Assembly (NCBI GenBank): GCA_914767715.1
Contig: OU612069.1
Coordinates: 23,805,387-23,869,386 of the forward strand
Origin: Membranipora membranacea
Taxonomy: Eukaryota; Bryozoa; Gymnolaemata; Cheilostomatida; Membraniporidae
Direction: 5' to 3'
DNA length: 64,000 nucleotides
The notes beneath the pieces were generated by a model. It did not search any database, was not told the origin of the DNA, and saw nothing but the letters and a program-made list of their open reading frames with translations. This document shows, piece after piece, positions 1 to 12,628 of this stretch. The position numbers and the translations under genes are program-made. Position 1 is the first letter of the stretch, and each line of letters begins with the position of its first letter.

Positions 1-2297
1 CTTGCATCTGCTTGTCACTGCTTCCTCTCACTTGCCTACGCTTGCTTCCGCTTGTCACTGCTTGCTCTCACTTGCCTACACTTGCTTCCGCTTGAGCCTG
101 CTTACTCTCACTTGCCTACACTTACTTCAGCTTGTCCCTGCTTACTCTCACTTGCCTATGCTTACTTCAGCTTGTCACTGCCTACTCTCACTTGCCTATG
201 TTTGCTTCCGCTTGTCACTGCTTACTCTCACTTACCTACGCTTACTTCAGCTTGTCACTGCACTTGCCTATGTTTGCTTCCGCTTGTCACTGCTTACTCT
301 CACTTGCCTACGCGTGTTTCCGCTTGTCCCTGCTTACTCTCACTTGCCTACGCTTACTTTAGCTTGTCACTGCTTACTCTAACTTGCCTATGTTTGCTTC
401 CGCTTGTCACTGCTCACTCTCACTTGCCTACGCTTACTTCACCTTGTCCCTGCTTACTCTCACTTGCCTATGCTTACTTCAGCTTGTCACTGCACTTGCC
501 AATGTTTGCTTCCGCTAGTCACTGCCTACTCTCACTTGCCTATGTTTGCTTCCGCTTGTCACTGCTTACTCTCACTTACCTACGCTTACTTCAGCTTGTC
601 ACTGCACTTGCCAATGTTTGCTTCCGCTAGTCACTGCCTACTCTCACTTGCCTATGTTTGCTTCCGCTTGTCACTGCTCACTCTCACTTGCCTACGCTTA
701 CTTCACCTTGTCCCTGCTTACTCTCACTTGCCTATGCTTACTTCAGCTTGTCACTGCACTTGCCAATGTTTGCTTCCGCTAGTCACTGCCTACTCTCACT
801 TGCCTATGTTTGCTTCCGCTTGTCACTGCTTACTCTCACTTACCTACGCTTACTTCAGCTTGTCACTGCACTTGCCAATGTTTGCTTCCGCTAGTCACTG
901 CCTACTCTCACTTGCCTATGTTTGCTTCCGCTTGTCACTGCTTACTCTCACTTGCCTACGCTTACTTCCACTTGTCACTGCTTACTCTCACTTGCCTACG
1001 CTTGCTTCCGCTTGCTCACGCTTACTCTCGCTTGCCTACGCTTGCTTCCGCTTGTCCCTGCTTACTCTCACTTGCCTACGCTTACTTCCGCATGTCACTG
1101 CTTACTCTCGCTTGCCTACGCTTGCTTTCGCTTGTCCCTGCTTACTCTCACTTGCCTACGCTTACTTCCGCATGTCACTGCTTACTCTCGCTTGCCTACG
1201 CTTGCTTTCGCTTGTCCCTGCTTACTCTCACTTGCCTACGCTTACTTCTGCATGTCACTGCTTACTCTCACTTGCCTACGTTTGCTTCCGATTGTCACTG
1301 CTTACTCTCACTTGCCTACGCTTGCTTCCGCTTGTCACTGCTTACTCTCACTTGCTTACACTTGCATCCGCTTGTCACTGCTTGCTCTCACTTGCCTACG
1401 CTTGCTTCCACTTGTCACTGCTTACTCTCACTTGCCTACGCTTGCTTCCGCTCGCTCACGCTTACTCTCGCTTGCCTACGCTTGCTTCCGCTTGTCCCTG
1501 CTTACTCTCACTTGCCTACGCTTACTTCCGCATGTCACTGCTTAGCTCTCACTTGCCTACGTTTGCTTCCGATTATCACTGCTTACTCTCACTTGCCTAC
1601 GCTTGCTTCCGCTTGTCACTGCTTACTCTCACTTGCTTACACTTGCATCCGCTTGTCACTGCTTGCTCTCACTTGCCTACGGGTGCTTCCGCTTGTCACT
1701 GCTTGCTCTCACTCTCCTACGCTTGCTTCCGCTTGTCCCTGCTTACTCTCACTTGCCTACACTTGTTTCCGCATGTCATTGCTTACTCTCACTTGCCTAC
1801 GTTTGCTTCCGATTGTCACTACTTACTCTCACTTGCCTACGCTTGCTTCTGCTTGTCACTGCTTACTCTCACTTGCTTACACTTGCATCCGCTTGTCACT
1901 GCTTGCTCTCACTTGCCTACGCTTGCTTCCGCTTGTCACTGCTTACTCTGACTTGCCTACGCTTGCTTCCGCTTGTTCACGCTTGCCTACGCTTGTTTCC
2001 GCATGTCATTGCTTACTCTCACTTGCCTACGTTTGCTTCCGATTGTCACTACTTACTCTCACTTGCCTACGCTTGCTTCTGCTTGTCACTGCTTACTCTC
2101 ACTTGCTTACACTTGCATCCGCCTGTCACTGCTTGCTCTCACTTGCCTACGCTTGCTTCCGCTTGTCACTGGTTACTCTGACTTGCCTACGCTTGCTTCC
2201 GCTTGTTCACGCTTGCCTACGCTTGCTTCCGCTTGTCCCTGCTGACTCTTGCTTGCCTACGCTTGCTTCCGCTCGCTTCCGCTCGCTTCCGCTTGCA
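1..2297. repeat. 40-bp minisatellite array built from 10-bp subunits
   Basis: About 57 diverged copies of a 40-bp unit run from the window edge to about 2,297, so the array starts outside the window. Each unit is four 10-mers of the type cttgcttccg, cttgtcactg, cttactctca and cttgcctacg. Most 10-mers start with ctt, so the 40-bp period looks like a higher-order repeat of an older decamer. Some units lack one decamer or carry hybrid ones, for example near 250, 490 and 2,265. Cysteine/leucine-rich open frames exist on the + strand only because the unit rarely makes stop codons; I do not consider them genes. Confidence 0.95.
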
Positions 2298-2850
2298 AGT
2301 GGGGGCAAGTGGGGGCAAAAGTGGGGGCAAGTGGGGGCAAAAGTGGGGGCAAGTGGGGGCAAGTGGGGGCAAGTGGGGGCAAGTGGGGGCAAGTGGGGGC
2401 AAGTGGGGGCAAGTGGGGGCAAGTGGGGGCAAGTGGGGGCAAGTGGGGGCAAGTGGGGGCAAGTGGGGGCAAGTGGGGGCAAGTGGGGGCAAGTGGGGGC
2501 AAGTGGGGGCAAGTGGGGGCAAGTGGGGGCAAGTGGGGGCAAGTGGGGGCAAGTGGGGGCAAGTGGGGGCAAGTGGGGGCAAGTGGGGGCAAGTGGGGGC
2601 AAGTGGGGGCAAGTGGGGGCAAGTGGGGGCAAGTGGGGGCAAGTGGGGGCAAGTGGGGGCAAGTGGGGGCAAGTGGGGGCAAGTGGGGGCAAGTGGGGGC
2701 AAGTGGGGGCAAGTGGGGGCAAGTGGGGGCAAGTGGGGGCAAGTGGGGGCAAGTGGGGGCAAGTGGGGGCAAGTGGGGGCAAGTGGGGGCAAGTGGGGGC
2801 AAGTGGGGGCAAGTGGGGGCAAGTGGGGGCAAGTGGGGGCAAGTGTTCCC
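2296..2850. repeat. 10-bp G-rich satellite (gggggcaagt)n
   Basis: About 50 nearly perfect copies of a decamer containing a run of five G. The first units (2,296-2,350) are irregular, with extra a residues, and mark the transition from the 40-bp array. From about 2,343 the repeat is essentially invariant. G5 tracts spaced every 10 bases on one strand make this a strong candidate for stacked G-quadruplex structure. The copy number in the assembly may not be exact. Confidence 0.95.
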
Positions 2851-4707
2851 CCGACTCGAATCTGGGCATTTAAAAGTATTGGGGGCAAGTGTTCCCCCGA
2901 CTCGAATCTGGGCATTTAAAAGTATTGGGGGCAAGTGTTCCCCCGACTCGAATCTGGGCATTTAAAAGTATTGGGGGCAAGTGTTCCCCCGACTCGAATC
3001 TGGGCATTTAAAAGTATTGGGGGCAAGTGTTCCCCCGACTCGAATCTGGGCATTTAAAAGTATTGGGGGCAAGTGTTCCCCCGACTCGAATCTGGGCATT
3101 TAAAAGTATTGGGGGCAAGTGTTCCCCCGACTCGAATCTGGGCATTTAAAAGTATTGGGGGCAAGTGTTCCCCCGACTCGAATCTGGGCATTTAAAAGTA
3201 GTGGGGGCAAGTGTTCCCCCGACTCGAATCTGGGCATTTAAAAGTATTGGGGGCAAGTGTTCCCCCGACTCGAATCTGGGCATTTAAAAGTATTGGGGGC
3301 AAGTGTTCCCCCGACTCGAATCTGGGCATTTAAAAGTATTGGGGGCAAGTGTTCCCCCGACTCGAATCTGGGCATTTAAAAGTATTGGGGGCAAGTGTTC
3401 CCCCGACTCGAATCTGGGCATTTAAAAGTATTGGGGGCAAGTGTTCCCCCGACTCGAATCTGGGCATTTAAAAGTATTGGGGGCAAGTGTTCCCCCGACT
3501 CGAATCTGGGCATTTAAAAGTATTGGGGGCAAGTGTTCCCCCGACTCGAATCTGGGCATTTAAAAGTATTGGGGGCAAGTGTTCCCCCGACTCGAATCTG
3601 GGCATTTAAAAGTATTGGGGGCAAGTGTTCCCCCGACTCGAATCTGGGCATTTAAAAGTATTGGGGGCAAGTGTTCCCCCGACTCGAATCTGGGCATTTA
3701 AAAGTATTGGGGGCAAGTGTTCCCCCGACTCGAATCTGGGCATTTAAAAGTATTGGGGGCAAGTGTTCCCCCGACTCGAATCTGGGCATTTAAAAGTATT
3801 GGGGGCAAGTGTTCCCCCGACTCGAATCTGGGCATTTAAAAGTATTGGGGGCAAGTGTTCCCCCGACTCGAATCTGGGCATTTAAAAGTATTGGGGGCAA
3901 GTGTTCCCCCGACTCGAATCTGGGCATTTAAAAGTATTGGGGGCAAGTGTTCCCCCGACTCGAATCTGGGCATTTAAAAGTATTGGGGGCAAGTGTTCCC
4001 CCGACTCGAATCTGGGCATTTAAAAGTATTGGGGGCAAGTGTTCCCCCGACTCGAATCTGGGCATTTAAAAGTATTGGGGGCAAGTGTTCCCCCGACTCG
4101 AATCTGGGCATTTAAAAGTATTGGGGGCAAGTGTTCCCCCGACTCGAATCTGGGCATTTAAAAGTATTGGGGGCAAGTGTTCCCCCGACTCGAATCTGGG
4201 CATTTAAAAGTATTGGGGGCAAGTGTTCCCCCGACTCGAATCTGGGCATTTAAAAGTATTGGGGGCAAGTGTTCCCCCGACTCGAATCTGGGCATTTAAA
4301 AGTATTGGGGGCAAGTGTTCCCCCGACTCGAATCTGGGCATTTAAAAGTATTGGGGGCAAGTGTTCCCCCGACTCGAATCTGGGCATTTAAAAGTATTGG
4401 GGGCAAGTGTTCCCCCGACTCGAATCTGGGCATTTAAAAGTATTGGGGGCAAGTGTTCCCCCGACTCGAATCTGGGCATTTAAAAGTATTGGGGGCAAGT
4501 GTTCCCCCGACTCGAATCTGGGCATTTAAAAGTATTGGGGGCAAGTGTTCCCCCGACTCGAATCTGGGCATTTAAAAGTATTGGGGGCAAGTGTTCCCCC
4601 GACTCGAATCTGGGCATTTAAAAGTATTGGGGGCAAGTGTTCCCCCGACTCGAATCTGGGCATTTAAAAGTATTGGGGGCAAGTGTTCCCCCGACTCGAA
4701 TCTGGGC
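2841..4707. repeat. 46-bp satellite array
   Basis: About 40 copies of a 46-bp unit. The unit holds the G5 decamer (gggggcaagt), then tcccccgactcgaatctggg, then an AT-rich piece (catttaaaagtatt). One unit near 3,197 has a t-to-g change; otherwise copies look identical. The unit shares its first part with the preceding 10-bp array and its middle part with the following 61-bp array. The G5 and C5 runs within one unit are complementary and can form a short hairpin. Confidence 0.95.
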
Positions 4708-7700
4708 CACGCTGCGGAGCGCTGGGGCACTCCTCGCGCGTTGAGCTTCCCCCGACTCGAATCTGGGCCACGCTGCGGAGCGCTGGGGCACTCCTCGCGC
4801 GTTGAGCTTCCCCCGACTCGAATCTGGGCCACGCTGCGGAGCGCTGGGGCACTCCTCGCGCGTTGAGCTTCCCCCGACTCGAATCTGGGCCACGCTGCGG
4901 AGCGCTGGGGCACTCCTCGCGCGTTGAGCTTCCCCCGACTCGAATCTGGGCCACGCTGCGGAGCGCTGGGGCACTCCTCGCGCGTTGAGCTTCCCCCGAC
5001 TCGAATCTGGGCCACGCTGCGGAGCGCTGGGGCACTCCTCGCGCGTTGAGCTTCCCCCGACTCGAATCTGGGCCACGCTGCGGAGCGCTGGGGCACTCCT
5101 CGCGCGTTGAGCTTCCCCCGACTCGAATCTGGGCCACGCTGCGGAGCGCTGGGGCACTCCTCGCGCGTTGAGCTTCCCCCGACTCGAATCTGGGCCACGC
5201 TGCGGAGCGCTGGGGCACTCCTCGCGCGTTGAGCTTCCCCCGACTCGAATCTGGGCCGCGCTGCGGAGCGCTGGGGCACTCCTCGCGCGTTGAGCTTCCC
5301 CCGACTCGAATCTGGGCCGCGCTGCGGAGCGCTGGGGCACTCCTCGCGCGTTGAGCTTCCCCCGACTCGAATCTGGGCCGCGCTGCGGAGCGCTGGGGCA
5401 CTCCTCGCGCGTTGAGCTTCCCCCGACTCGAATCTGGGCCGCGCTGCGGAGCGCTGGGGCACTCCTCGCGCGTTGAGCTTCCCCCGACTCGAATCTGGGC
5501 CGCGCTGCGGAGCGCTGGGGCACTCCTCGCGCGTTGAGCTTCCCCCGACTCGAATCTGGGCCGCGCTGCGGAGCGCTGGGGCACTCCTCGCGCGTTGAGC
5601 TTCCCCCGACTCGAATCTGGGCCGCGCTGCGGAGCGCTGGGGCACTCCTCGCGCGTTGAGCTTCCCCCGACTCGAATCTGGGCCGCGCTGCGGAGCGCTG
5701 GGGCACTCCTCGCGCGTTGAGCTTCCCCCGACTCGAATCTGGGCCGCGCTGCGGAGCGCTGGGGCACTCCTCGCGCGTTGAGCTTCCCCCGACTCGAATC
5801 TGGGCCGCGCTGCGGAGCGCTGGGGCACTCCTCGCGCGTTGAGCTTCCCCCGACTCGAATCTGGGCCGCGCTGCGGAGCGCTGGGGCACTCCTCGCGCGT
5901 TGAGCTTCCCCCGACTCGAATCTGGGCCGCGCTGCGGAGCGCTGGGGCACTCCTCGCGCGTTGAGCTTCCCCCGACTCGAATCTGGGCCGCGCTGCGGAG
6001 CGCTGGGGCACTCCTCGCGCGTTGAGCTTCCCCCGACTCGAATCTGGGCCGCGCTGCGGAGCGCTGGGGCACTCCTCGCGCGTTGAGCTTCCCCCGACTC
6101 GAATCTGGGCCGCGCTGCGGAGCGCTGGGGCACTCCTCGCGCGTTGAGCTTCCCCCGACTCGAATCTGGGCCGCGCTGCGGAGCGCTGGGGCACTCCTCG
6201 CGCGTTGAGCTTCCCCCGACTCGAATCTGGGCCGCGCTGCGGAGCGCTGGGGCACTCCTCGCGCGTTGAGCTTCCCCCGACTCGAATCTGGGCCGCGCTG
6301 CGGAGCGCTGGGGCACTCCTCGCGCGTTGAGCTTCCCCCGACTCGAATCTGGGCCGCGCTGCGGAGCGCTGGGGCACTCCTCGCGCGTTGAGCTTCCCCC
6401 GACTCGAATCTGGGCCGCGCTGCGGAGCGCTGGGGCACTCCTCGCGCGTTGAGCTTCCCCCGACTCGAATCTGGGCCGCGCTGCGGAGCGCTGGGGCACT
6501 CCTCGCGCGTTGAGCTTCCCCCGACTCGAATCTGGGCCGCGCTGCGGAGCGCTGGGGCACTCCTCGCGCGTTGAGCTTCCCCCGACTCGAATCTGGGCCG
6601 CGCTGCGGAGCGCTGGGGCACTCCTCGCGCGTTGAGCTTCCCCCGACTCGAATCTGGGCCGCGCTGCGGAGCGCTGGGGCACTCCTCGCGCGTTGAGCTT
6701 CCCCCGACTCGAATCTGGGCCGCGCTGCGGAGCGCTGGGGCACTCCTCGCGCGTTGAGCTTCCCCCGACTCGAATCTGGGCCGCGCTGCGGAGCGCTGGG
6801 GCACTCCTCGCGCGTTGAGCTTCCCCCGACTCGAATCTGGGCCGCGCTGCGGAGCGCTGGGGCACTCCTCGCGCGTTGAGCTTCCCCCGACTCGAATCTG
6901 GGCCGCGCTGCGGAGCGCTGGGGCACTCCTCGCGCGTTGAGCTTCCCCCGACTCGAATCTGGGCCGCGCTGCGGAGCGCTGGGGCACTCCTCGCGCGTTG
7001 AGCTTCCCCCGACTCGAATCTGGGCCGCGCTGCGGAGCGCTGGGGCACTCCTCGCGCGTTGAGCTTCCCCCGACTCGAATCTGGGCCGCGCTGCGGAGCG
7101 CTGGGGCACTCCTCGCGCGTTGAGCTTCCCCCGACTCGAATCTGGGCCGCGCTGCGGAGCGCTGGGGCACTCCTCGCGCGTTCAGCTTCCCCCGACTCGA
7201 ATCTGGGCCGCGCTGCGGAGCGCTGGGGCACTCCTCGCGCGTTCAGCTTCCCCCGACTCGAATCTGGGCCGCGCTGCGGAGCGCTGGGGCACTCCTCGCG
7301 CGTTCAGCTTCCCCCGACTCGAATCTGGGCCGCGCTGCGGAGCGCTGGGGCACTCCTCGCGCGTTCAGCTTCCCCCGACTCGAATCTGGGCCGCGCTGCG
7401 GAGCGCTGGGGCACTCCTCGCGCGTTCAGCTTCCCCCGACTCGAATCTGGGCCGCGCTGCGGAGCGCTGGGGCACTCCTCGCGCGTTCAGCTTCCCCCGA
7501 CTCGAATCTGGGCCGCGCTGCGGAGCGCTGGGGCACTCCTCGCGCGTTCAGCTTCCCCCGACTCGAATCTGGGCCGCGCTGCGGAGCGCTGGGGCACTCC
7601 TCGCGCGTTCAGCTTCCCCCGACTCGAATCTGGGCCGCGCTGCGGAGCGCTGGGGCACTCCTCGCGCGTTCAGCTTCCCCCGACTCGAATCTGGGCCGCG

Positions 7701-9401
7701 CTGCGGAGCGCTGGGGCACTCCTCGCGCGTTCAGCTTCCCCCGACTCGAATCTGGGCCGCGCTGCGGAGCGCTGGGGCACTCCTCGCGCGTTCAGCTTCC
7801 CCCGACTCGAATCTGGGCCGCGCTGCGGAGCGCTGGGGCACTCCTCGCGCGTTCAGCTTCCCCCGACTCGAATCTGGGCCGCGCTGCGGAGCGCTGGGGC
7901 ACTCCTCGCGCGTTCAGCTTCCCCCGACTCGAATCTGGGCCGCGCTGCGGAGCGCTGGGGCACTCCTCGCGCGTTCAGCTTCCCCCGACTCGAATCTGGG
8001 CCGCGCTGCGGAGCGCTGGGGCACTCCTCGCGCGTTCAGCTTCCCCCGACTCGAATCTGGGCCGCGCTGCGGAGCGCTGGGGCACTCCTCGCGCGTTCAG
8101 CTTCCCCCGACTCGAATCTGGGCCGCGCTGCGGAGCGCTGGGGCACTCCTCGCGCGTTCAGCTTCCCCCGACTCGAATCTGGGCCGCGCTGCGGAGCGCT
8201 GGGGCACTCCTCGCGCGTTCAGCTTCCCCCGACTCGAATCTGGGCCACGCTGCGGAGCGCTGGGGCACTCCTCGCGCGTTCAGCTTCCCCCGACTCGAAT
8301 CTGGGCCACGCTGCGGAGCGCTGGGGCACTCCTCGCGCGTTCAGCTTCCCCCGACTCGAATCTGGGCCACGCTGCGGAGCGCTGGGGCACTCCTCGCGCG
8401 TTCAGCTTCCCCCGACTCGAATCTGGGCCACGCTGCGGAGCGCTGGGGCACTCCTCGCGCGTTCAGCTTCCCCCGACTCGAATCTGGGCCACGCTGCGGA
8501 GCGCTGGGGCACTCCTCGCGCGTTCAGCTTCCCCCGACTCGAATCTGGGCCACGCTGCGGAGCGCTGGGGCACTCCTCGCGCGTTCAGCTTCCCCCGACT
8601 CGAATCTGGGCCACGCTGCGGAGCGCTGGGGCACTCCTCGCGCGTTCAGCTTCCCCCGACTCGAATCTGGGCCACGCTGCGGAGCGCTGGGGCACTCCTC
8701 GCGCGTTCAGCTTCCCCCGACTCGAATCTGGGCCACGCTGCGGAGCGCTGGGGCACTCCTCGCGCGTTCAGCTTCCCCCGACTCGAATCTGGGCCACGCT
8801 GCGGAGCGCTGGGGCACTCCTCGCGCGTTCAGCTTCCCCCGACTCGAATCTGGGCCACGCTGCGGAGCGCTGGGGCACTCCTCGCGCGTTCAGCTTCCCC
8901 CGACTCGAATCTGGGCCACGCTGCGGAGCGCTGGGGCACTCCTCGCGCGTTCAGCTTCCCCCGACTCGAATCTGGGCCACGCTGCGGAGCGCTGGGGCAC
9001 TCCTCGCGCGTTCAGCTTCCCCCGACTCGAATCTGGGCCACGCTGCGGAGCGCTGGGGCACTCCTCGCGCGTTCAGCTTCCCCCGACTCGAATCTGGGCC
9101 ACGCTGCGGAGCGCTGGGGCACTCCTCGCGCGTTCAGCTTCCCCCGACTCGAATCTGGGCCACGCTGCGGAGCGCTGGGGCACTCCTCGCGCGTTCAGCT
9201 TCCCCCGACTCGAATCTGGGCCACGCTGCGGAGCGCTGGGGCACTCCTCGCGCGTTCAGCTTCCCCCGACTCGAATCTGGGCCACGCTGCGGAGCGCTGG
9301 GGCACTCCTCGCGCGTTCAGCTTCCCCCGACTCGAATCTGGGCCACGCTGCGGAGCGCTGGGCACTCCTCGCGCGTTCAGCTTCCCCCGACTCGAATCTG
9401 T
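4690..9401. repeat. 61-bp GC-rich satellite array with variant blocks
   Basis: About 77 copies of a 61-bp unit that joins cccccgactcgaatctgggc, shared with the 46-bp unit, to a CpG-rich piece containing gctgcggagcgctggggc and ctcctcgcgcg. Two diagnostic sites split the array into blocks. The triplet after gggcc is acg from 4,707 to about 5,255, gcg to about 8,245, then acg again. The motif gttgagc changes to gttcagc at about 7,181. Because 61 is not a multiple of three and the unit has no stop in any frame on either strand, spurious open frames over 800 codons long occur on both strands. The last units carry a one-base deletion near 9,360. Confidence 0.95.
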
Positions 9402-10292
9402 GCTGGTCTGAGACAAATGACCATGAATTGTGCTGAGATGGTACATAAAGCAGCATTATATGAAGGTTATATATCACTTCTCTCAAATATGTCTGATAAT
9501 TCTCAAAAGCAGCTGCTGGAGATGGCATGTGCTGTGCGTACATGGTGAATAGCACAGGGCTTAGAACACATCCCTGTGGGCGGCCTATAGATGTTGGTAG
9601 TAATGACGACAACGATCTTTAGTGATGAACCGCTGAGATCTTCCTGTAAGAAAGCTGTAGATGGTGTTTATAATGTTATCATCGAGTTGAGCCTTCACGA
9701 GCGCATCGACCAGTATTTGTGGATCAAGGGTATTAAATGCGCTCGTGAAGTCAATAAAGAGGCAGCGTGCATATTTTTTTGCACCGGTATCAAGATAAGC
9801 AGAGACGATGTCAATGAGGTAAGCCACTGCATCCTCAGTCGATCGCTGAGACTGGTATGCGACTTGGGAACTGTCATGCAATCTAGGTTTGACAAATCTG
9901 AGCGGCAAGCAATCAAATGTCTTAGCGATTACTGATGTCAGTGTCACTTGGCGGTAGTCATTGACCTCTGCTGTACTGGTGGATTTCGGTAAGGGCTTGA
10001 TGTGGGGAATTTTCCATACAGATGGAACTTCACCTTGCATTACAATCTAATTGACGAGTCCGCACAGTGGTTGACCCAGCGCATAAGCCATAACATTCAG
10101 TAACTTTCTCAGAATACAGTCTGGCCCTGTGCTTTTGTTACATTTCACTCTCCTTAGGGCAGTAGTTACCTCCTCATCATCAAAAGTCTGAGCATTGTCT
10201 TCTGATGCAGCTGTTATGTTATGAGGTTTATAGTTCAATAATACATCTAAAGCTGAAAATTGTAAGACTTCATGTGTTTCAATTCTTATCAC
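9402..10292 (-). pseudogene. Non-LTR retrotransposon reverse transcriptase, truncated and broken
   Basis: On the minus strand, three pieces in order match the reverse transcriptase of LINE-type elements. The first is an N-terminal helix region with CNKSTGPD (10,047-10,292). The second covers PSVWK, NDYRQV, the catalytic FIDFTSAF segment and FLTGRSQRF (9,585-10,040). The third has GRPQGCVLSP followed by LF (about 9,540-9,612). A stop codon lies between the first two pieces and a frameshift near 9,600 separates the last two. The homology fades before the second catalytic YADD-type motif, and the element ends where the satellite begins. No endonuclease domain is visible upstream. It is a dead 5'- and 3'-truncated copy. 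Confidence 0.85.
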
Positions 10293-10773
10293 ATGATTTC
10301 CAATCTGTTTACTTCAAATGCGATTCAACGCAACAACGCATGTCTTTTAACAAGCTATATTTATATTTAATGATTCCATGCCTGCTCAATTTAATGCTCC
10401 TAGCCTTCATAGTTGAGTTTGATTTCACTTAACATTGACACTTTGAAAACTGCTGATGTAAATGTATGCAAAAGACAAGATTTAAAACTATTTCCTTTTA
10501 GGGTGGTTTAGCCGAAAGAGTAGGCTGTTGTAGCCTCCCGGTGACACAAATGGTAATTTTGCATTGTTCCTGTTGACAGCACCTTTACTGAGTTGCCACG
10601 GGTGTGGTGTCAGGGTAGTGCTGGGATTAAATTAGAATTTTCATATAAATTAATCAGTTCTCGAGTCTCGGTTGAGTGTACTACTGATGATGTACTGGCT
10701 GTTAAATGCATGACTTCGACTCTAGATTAAGTTTACTACTGATGATCTACTGCCATAGTTGTTGAATATTGTG
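10293..10773. other. Intergenic, no gene seen
   Basis: AT-rich sequence between the non-LTR fragment and the tandem duplication. A short open frame on the + strand (10,205-10,432) overlaps the reverse transcriptase fragment antisense and has no recognisable features. Confidence 0.5.
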
Positions 10774-11504
10774 TGATACGTGGTCGGATGCTAATCGCAA
10801 GGTGGTTCAACTTAGCCCAGCTAAGATTTATATCAGTATGCAAGAAGGTTTAGATGTAAATAATAATTACCAGAGAGATAGATGTCGAGTGAGTCTGTCA
10901 GTATGTCCAGGTGAGAGTATGAATGGCATGGATTAAATACCAATGGTGTATGATAAGTGTGTAACCTTGTTAGGTCAGATAAGTGAGCTAGTTAGTTGTA
11001 ATGGCCAGTTGACCATCTGTATGTATGCTCGATATATGTAGTGGAATACCACCAGTCATGGGTTTTCCCGGCGAAGCCGATGGCATCCCAGAATGCCAGT
11101 CAGGGTTTTCTGACTATGTGTCAGCGACAGCCCAGAACTGTGATACGTGGTTGGAAGCAATCGCAAGGTGGTTCAACTTAGCCCAGCTAAGATTTATATC
11201 AGTATGCAAGAAGGTTGATATGTAAATAATAGTTACCAGAGAGATAGATGTCGAGTGTGTCTGTCAGTATGTCCAGGTGAGAGTATGAATAGAATGGATT
11301 GGATACCAATGGTGTGTGATAAGTGTGTAACCTTGTTAGGTCAAGTAAGTGGGCTAGTTAGTTGTGATGGCCAGTTGACCATCTGTATGTATGCTCGATA
11401 TATGTATTGGAATACCACCAGTCATGGGTTTTCCCGGCTAAGCCGATGGCATCCCAGAATGCCAGTCAGGGTTTTCTGACTATGTGTCAGCGACAGCCCA
11501 GAAC
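10774..11504. repeat. Two-copy tandem duplication, 367-bp period
   Basis: The stretch 10,774-11,140 is repeated at 11,141-11,504 with scattered substitutions and small indels; both copies start with tgatacgtgg and end with cagcccagaac. The short open frames inside differ between copies because of these changes, so the unit is probably non-coding. The duplication looks fairly recent. Confidence 0.9.
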
Positions 11505-12590
11505 GCGCCAGTTCCCAGAGCTATGCCAATGTTTTGACCCCACCTTTTCCAAGTTACAACTTAAATAGTGTGCTATTGTGCTTGCTGGAGGAGATAATGA
11601 CTGGAATAAATACAGTTGAGAATAGCATACAGTAATTATGATGATGACTCAGTAGCTATCAATGCAGAAAGCCTTAGTTGAGTGTGATAATATTTTAATT
11701 ACTACAGGTTGCGTGTAAAAGTATCTCATATTGTTAATTATGTCTGACATTGTGGTATCCTTATGGACTATGGTAGACAAGTCTTCTGGCTAGTTATCTG
11801 CTCCCTGCTATAGAGTGACAAAGCTTCACCATCAGAGCCAATTAAACATTTCAAGATTTTATGCCAGTACATTATTTACTAACTTAATAGGCATAAGTTT
11901 TCTGTATCCCAAGATCACAAGAAATTACAGCAAAACTATGGGAATGAGAATATTCATATTAGCGGGAGTTGCCTGACACTTTTCATACACTGGTCAATAA
12001 TTTATGAGCCAATCAGCGTGCGCAAAAACTTTAACTGGCTAATCATAACAATACTATGATACCACAGCTGCCCAAATATAAATTATTTTAACAAAAAAAT
12101 ATTTCCTCTGACTTCCTTATCGGCTAATCCTTGAAACAACTGTCTAAAGTGCCTCATACTGCCATCACTTCTATAACAGAGGAATACGGTAAATGAAGCA
12201 ACAGCTCTCTTATATTTAGATATTAAGGGTATATTCTGAAATAGAACTGTAAGAGTAAGTAAACTTATTCTCTGCATGCAACCATTACAAAACTCACCAG
12301 TCCAGTTTTAAAAGGTACATAACATTAATTCCAAAAGAAATCAAAGGTTAAGGTGTATTGACATCAATCTGAGTCTTTGTTCTTGGTGTGAGTCTATGCA
12401 TTAGTCCCTGAAATGTCTCTAGACTGCCTCACAGCATCCCAAGACAGTCTCACAACGTATCTAGACTGCCAATCACTGTAAGGTTAACACATAGGTATAT
12501 ATACAATAAGTACTCTTAGATTAAATTAGTGCGCACATGAGTGAGTACTAGATACCCAACTACACACCATGGAATCCTTGTAAGAGGCCA
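11505..12590. other. Intergenic, no gene seen
   Basis: About 1.1 kb of AT-rich sequence. I find no exon with a recognisable protein motif on either strand and no clear repeat. Confidence 0.5.
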
Positions 12591-12628
12591 TCCTTGTCTA
12601 TCCTGTGCAGAGTTGCCGCACACCGCAG

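Noticed and set aside
404-2873. Cys/Leu-rich proteins of up to 687 residues
   Set aside because: They follow the 40-bp repeat and then read straight into the decamer satellite; low complexity with no gene-like context.
2841-4707. CRISPR-like array (regular 46-bp repeats)
   Set aside because: The whole unit is repeated; there are no unique spacers, and the DNA is eukaryotic.
4572-9548. Open frames over 760-850 codons on both strands
   Set aside because: They are products of the 61-bp repeat, which lacks stops in all frames; the same peptide appears on both strands and in staggered starts 61 bp apart.
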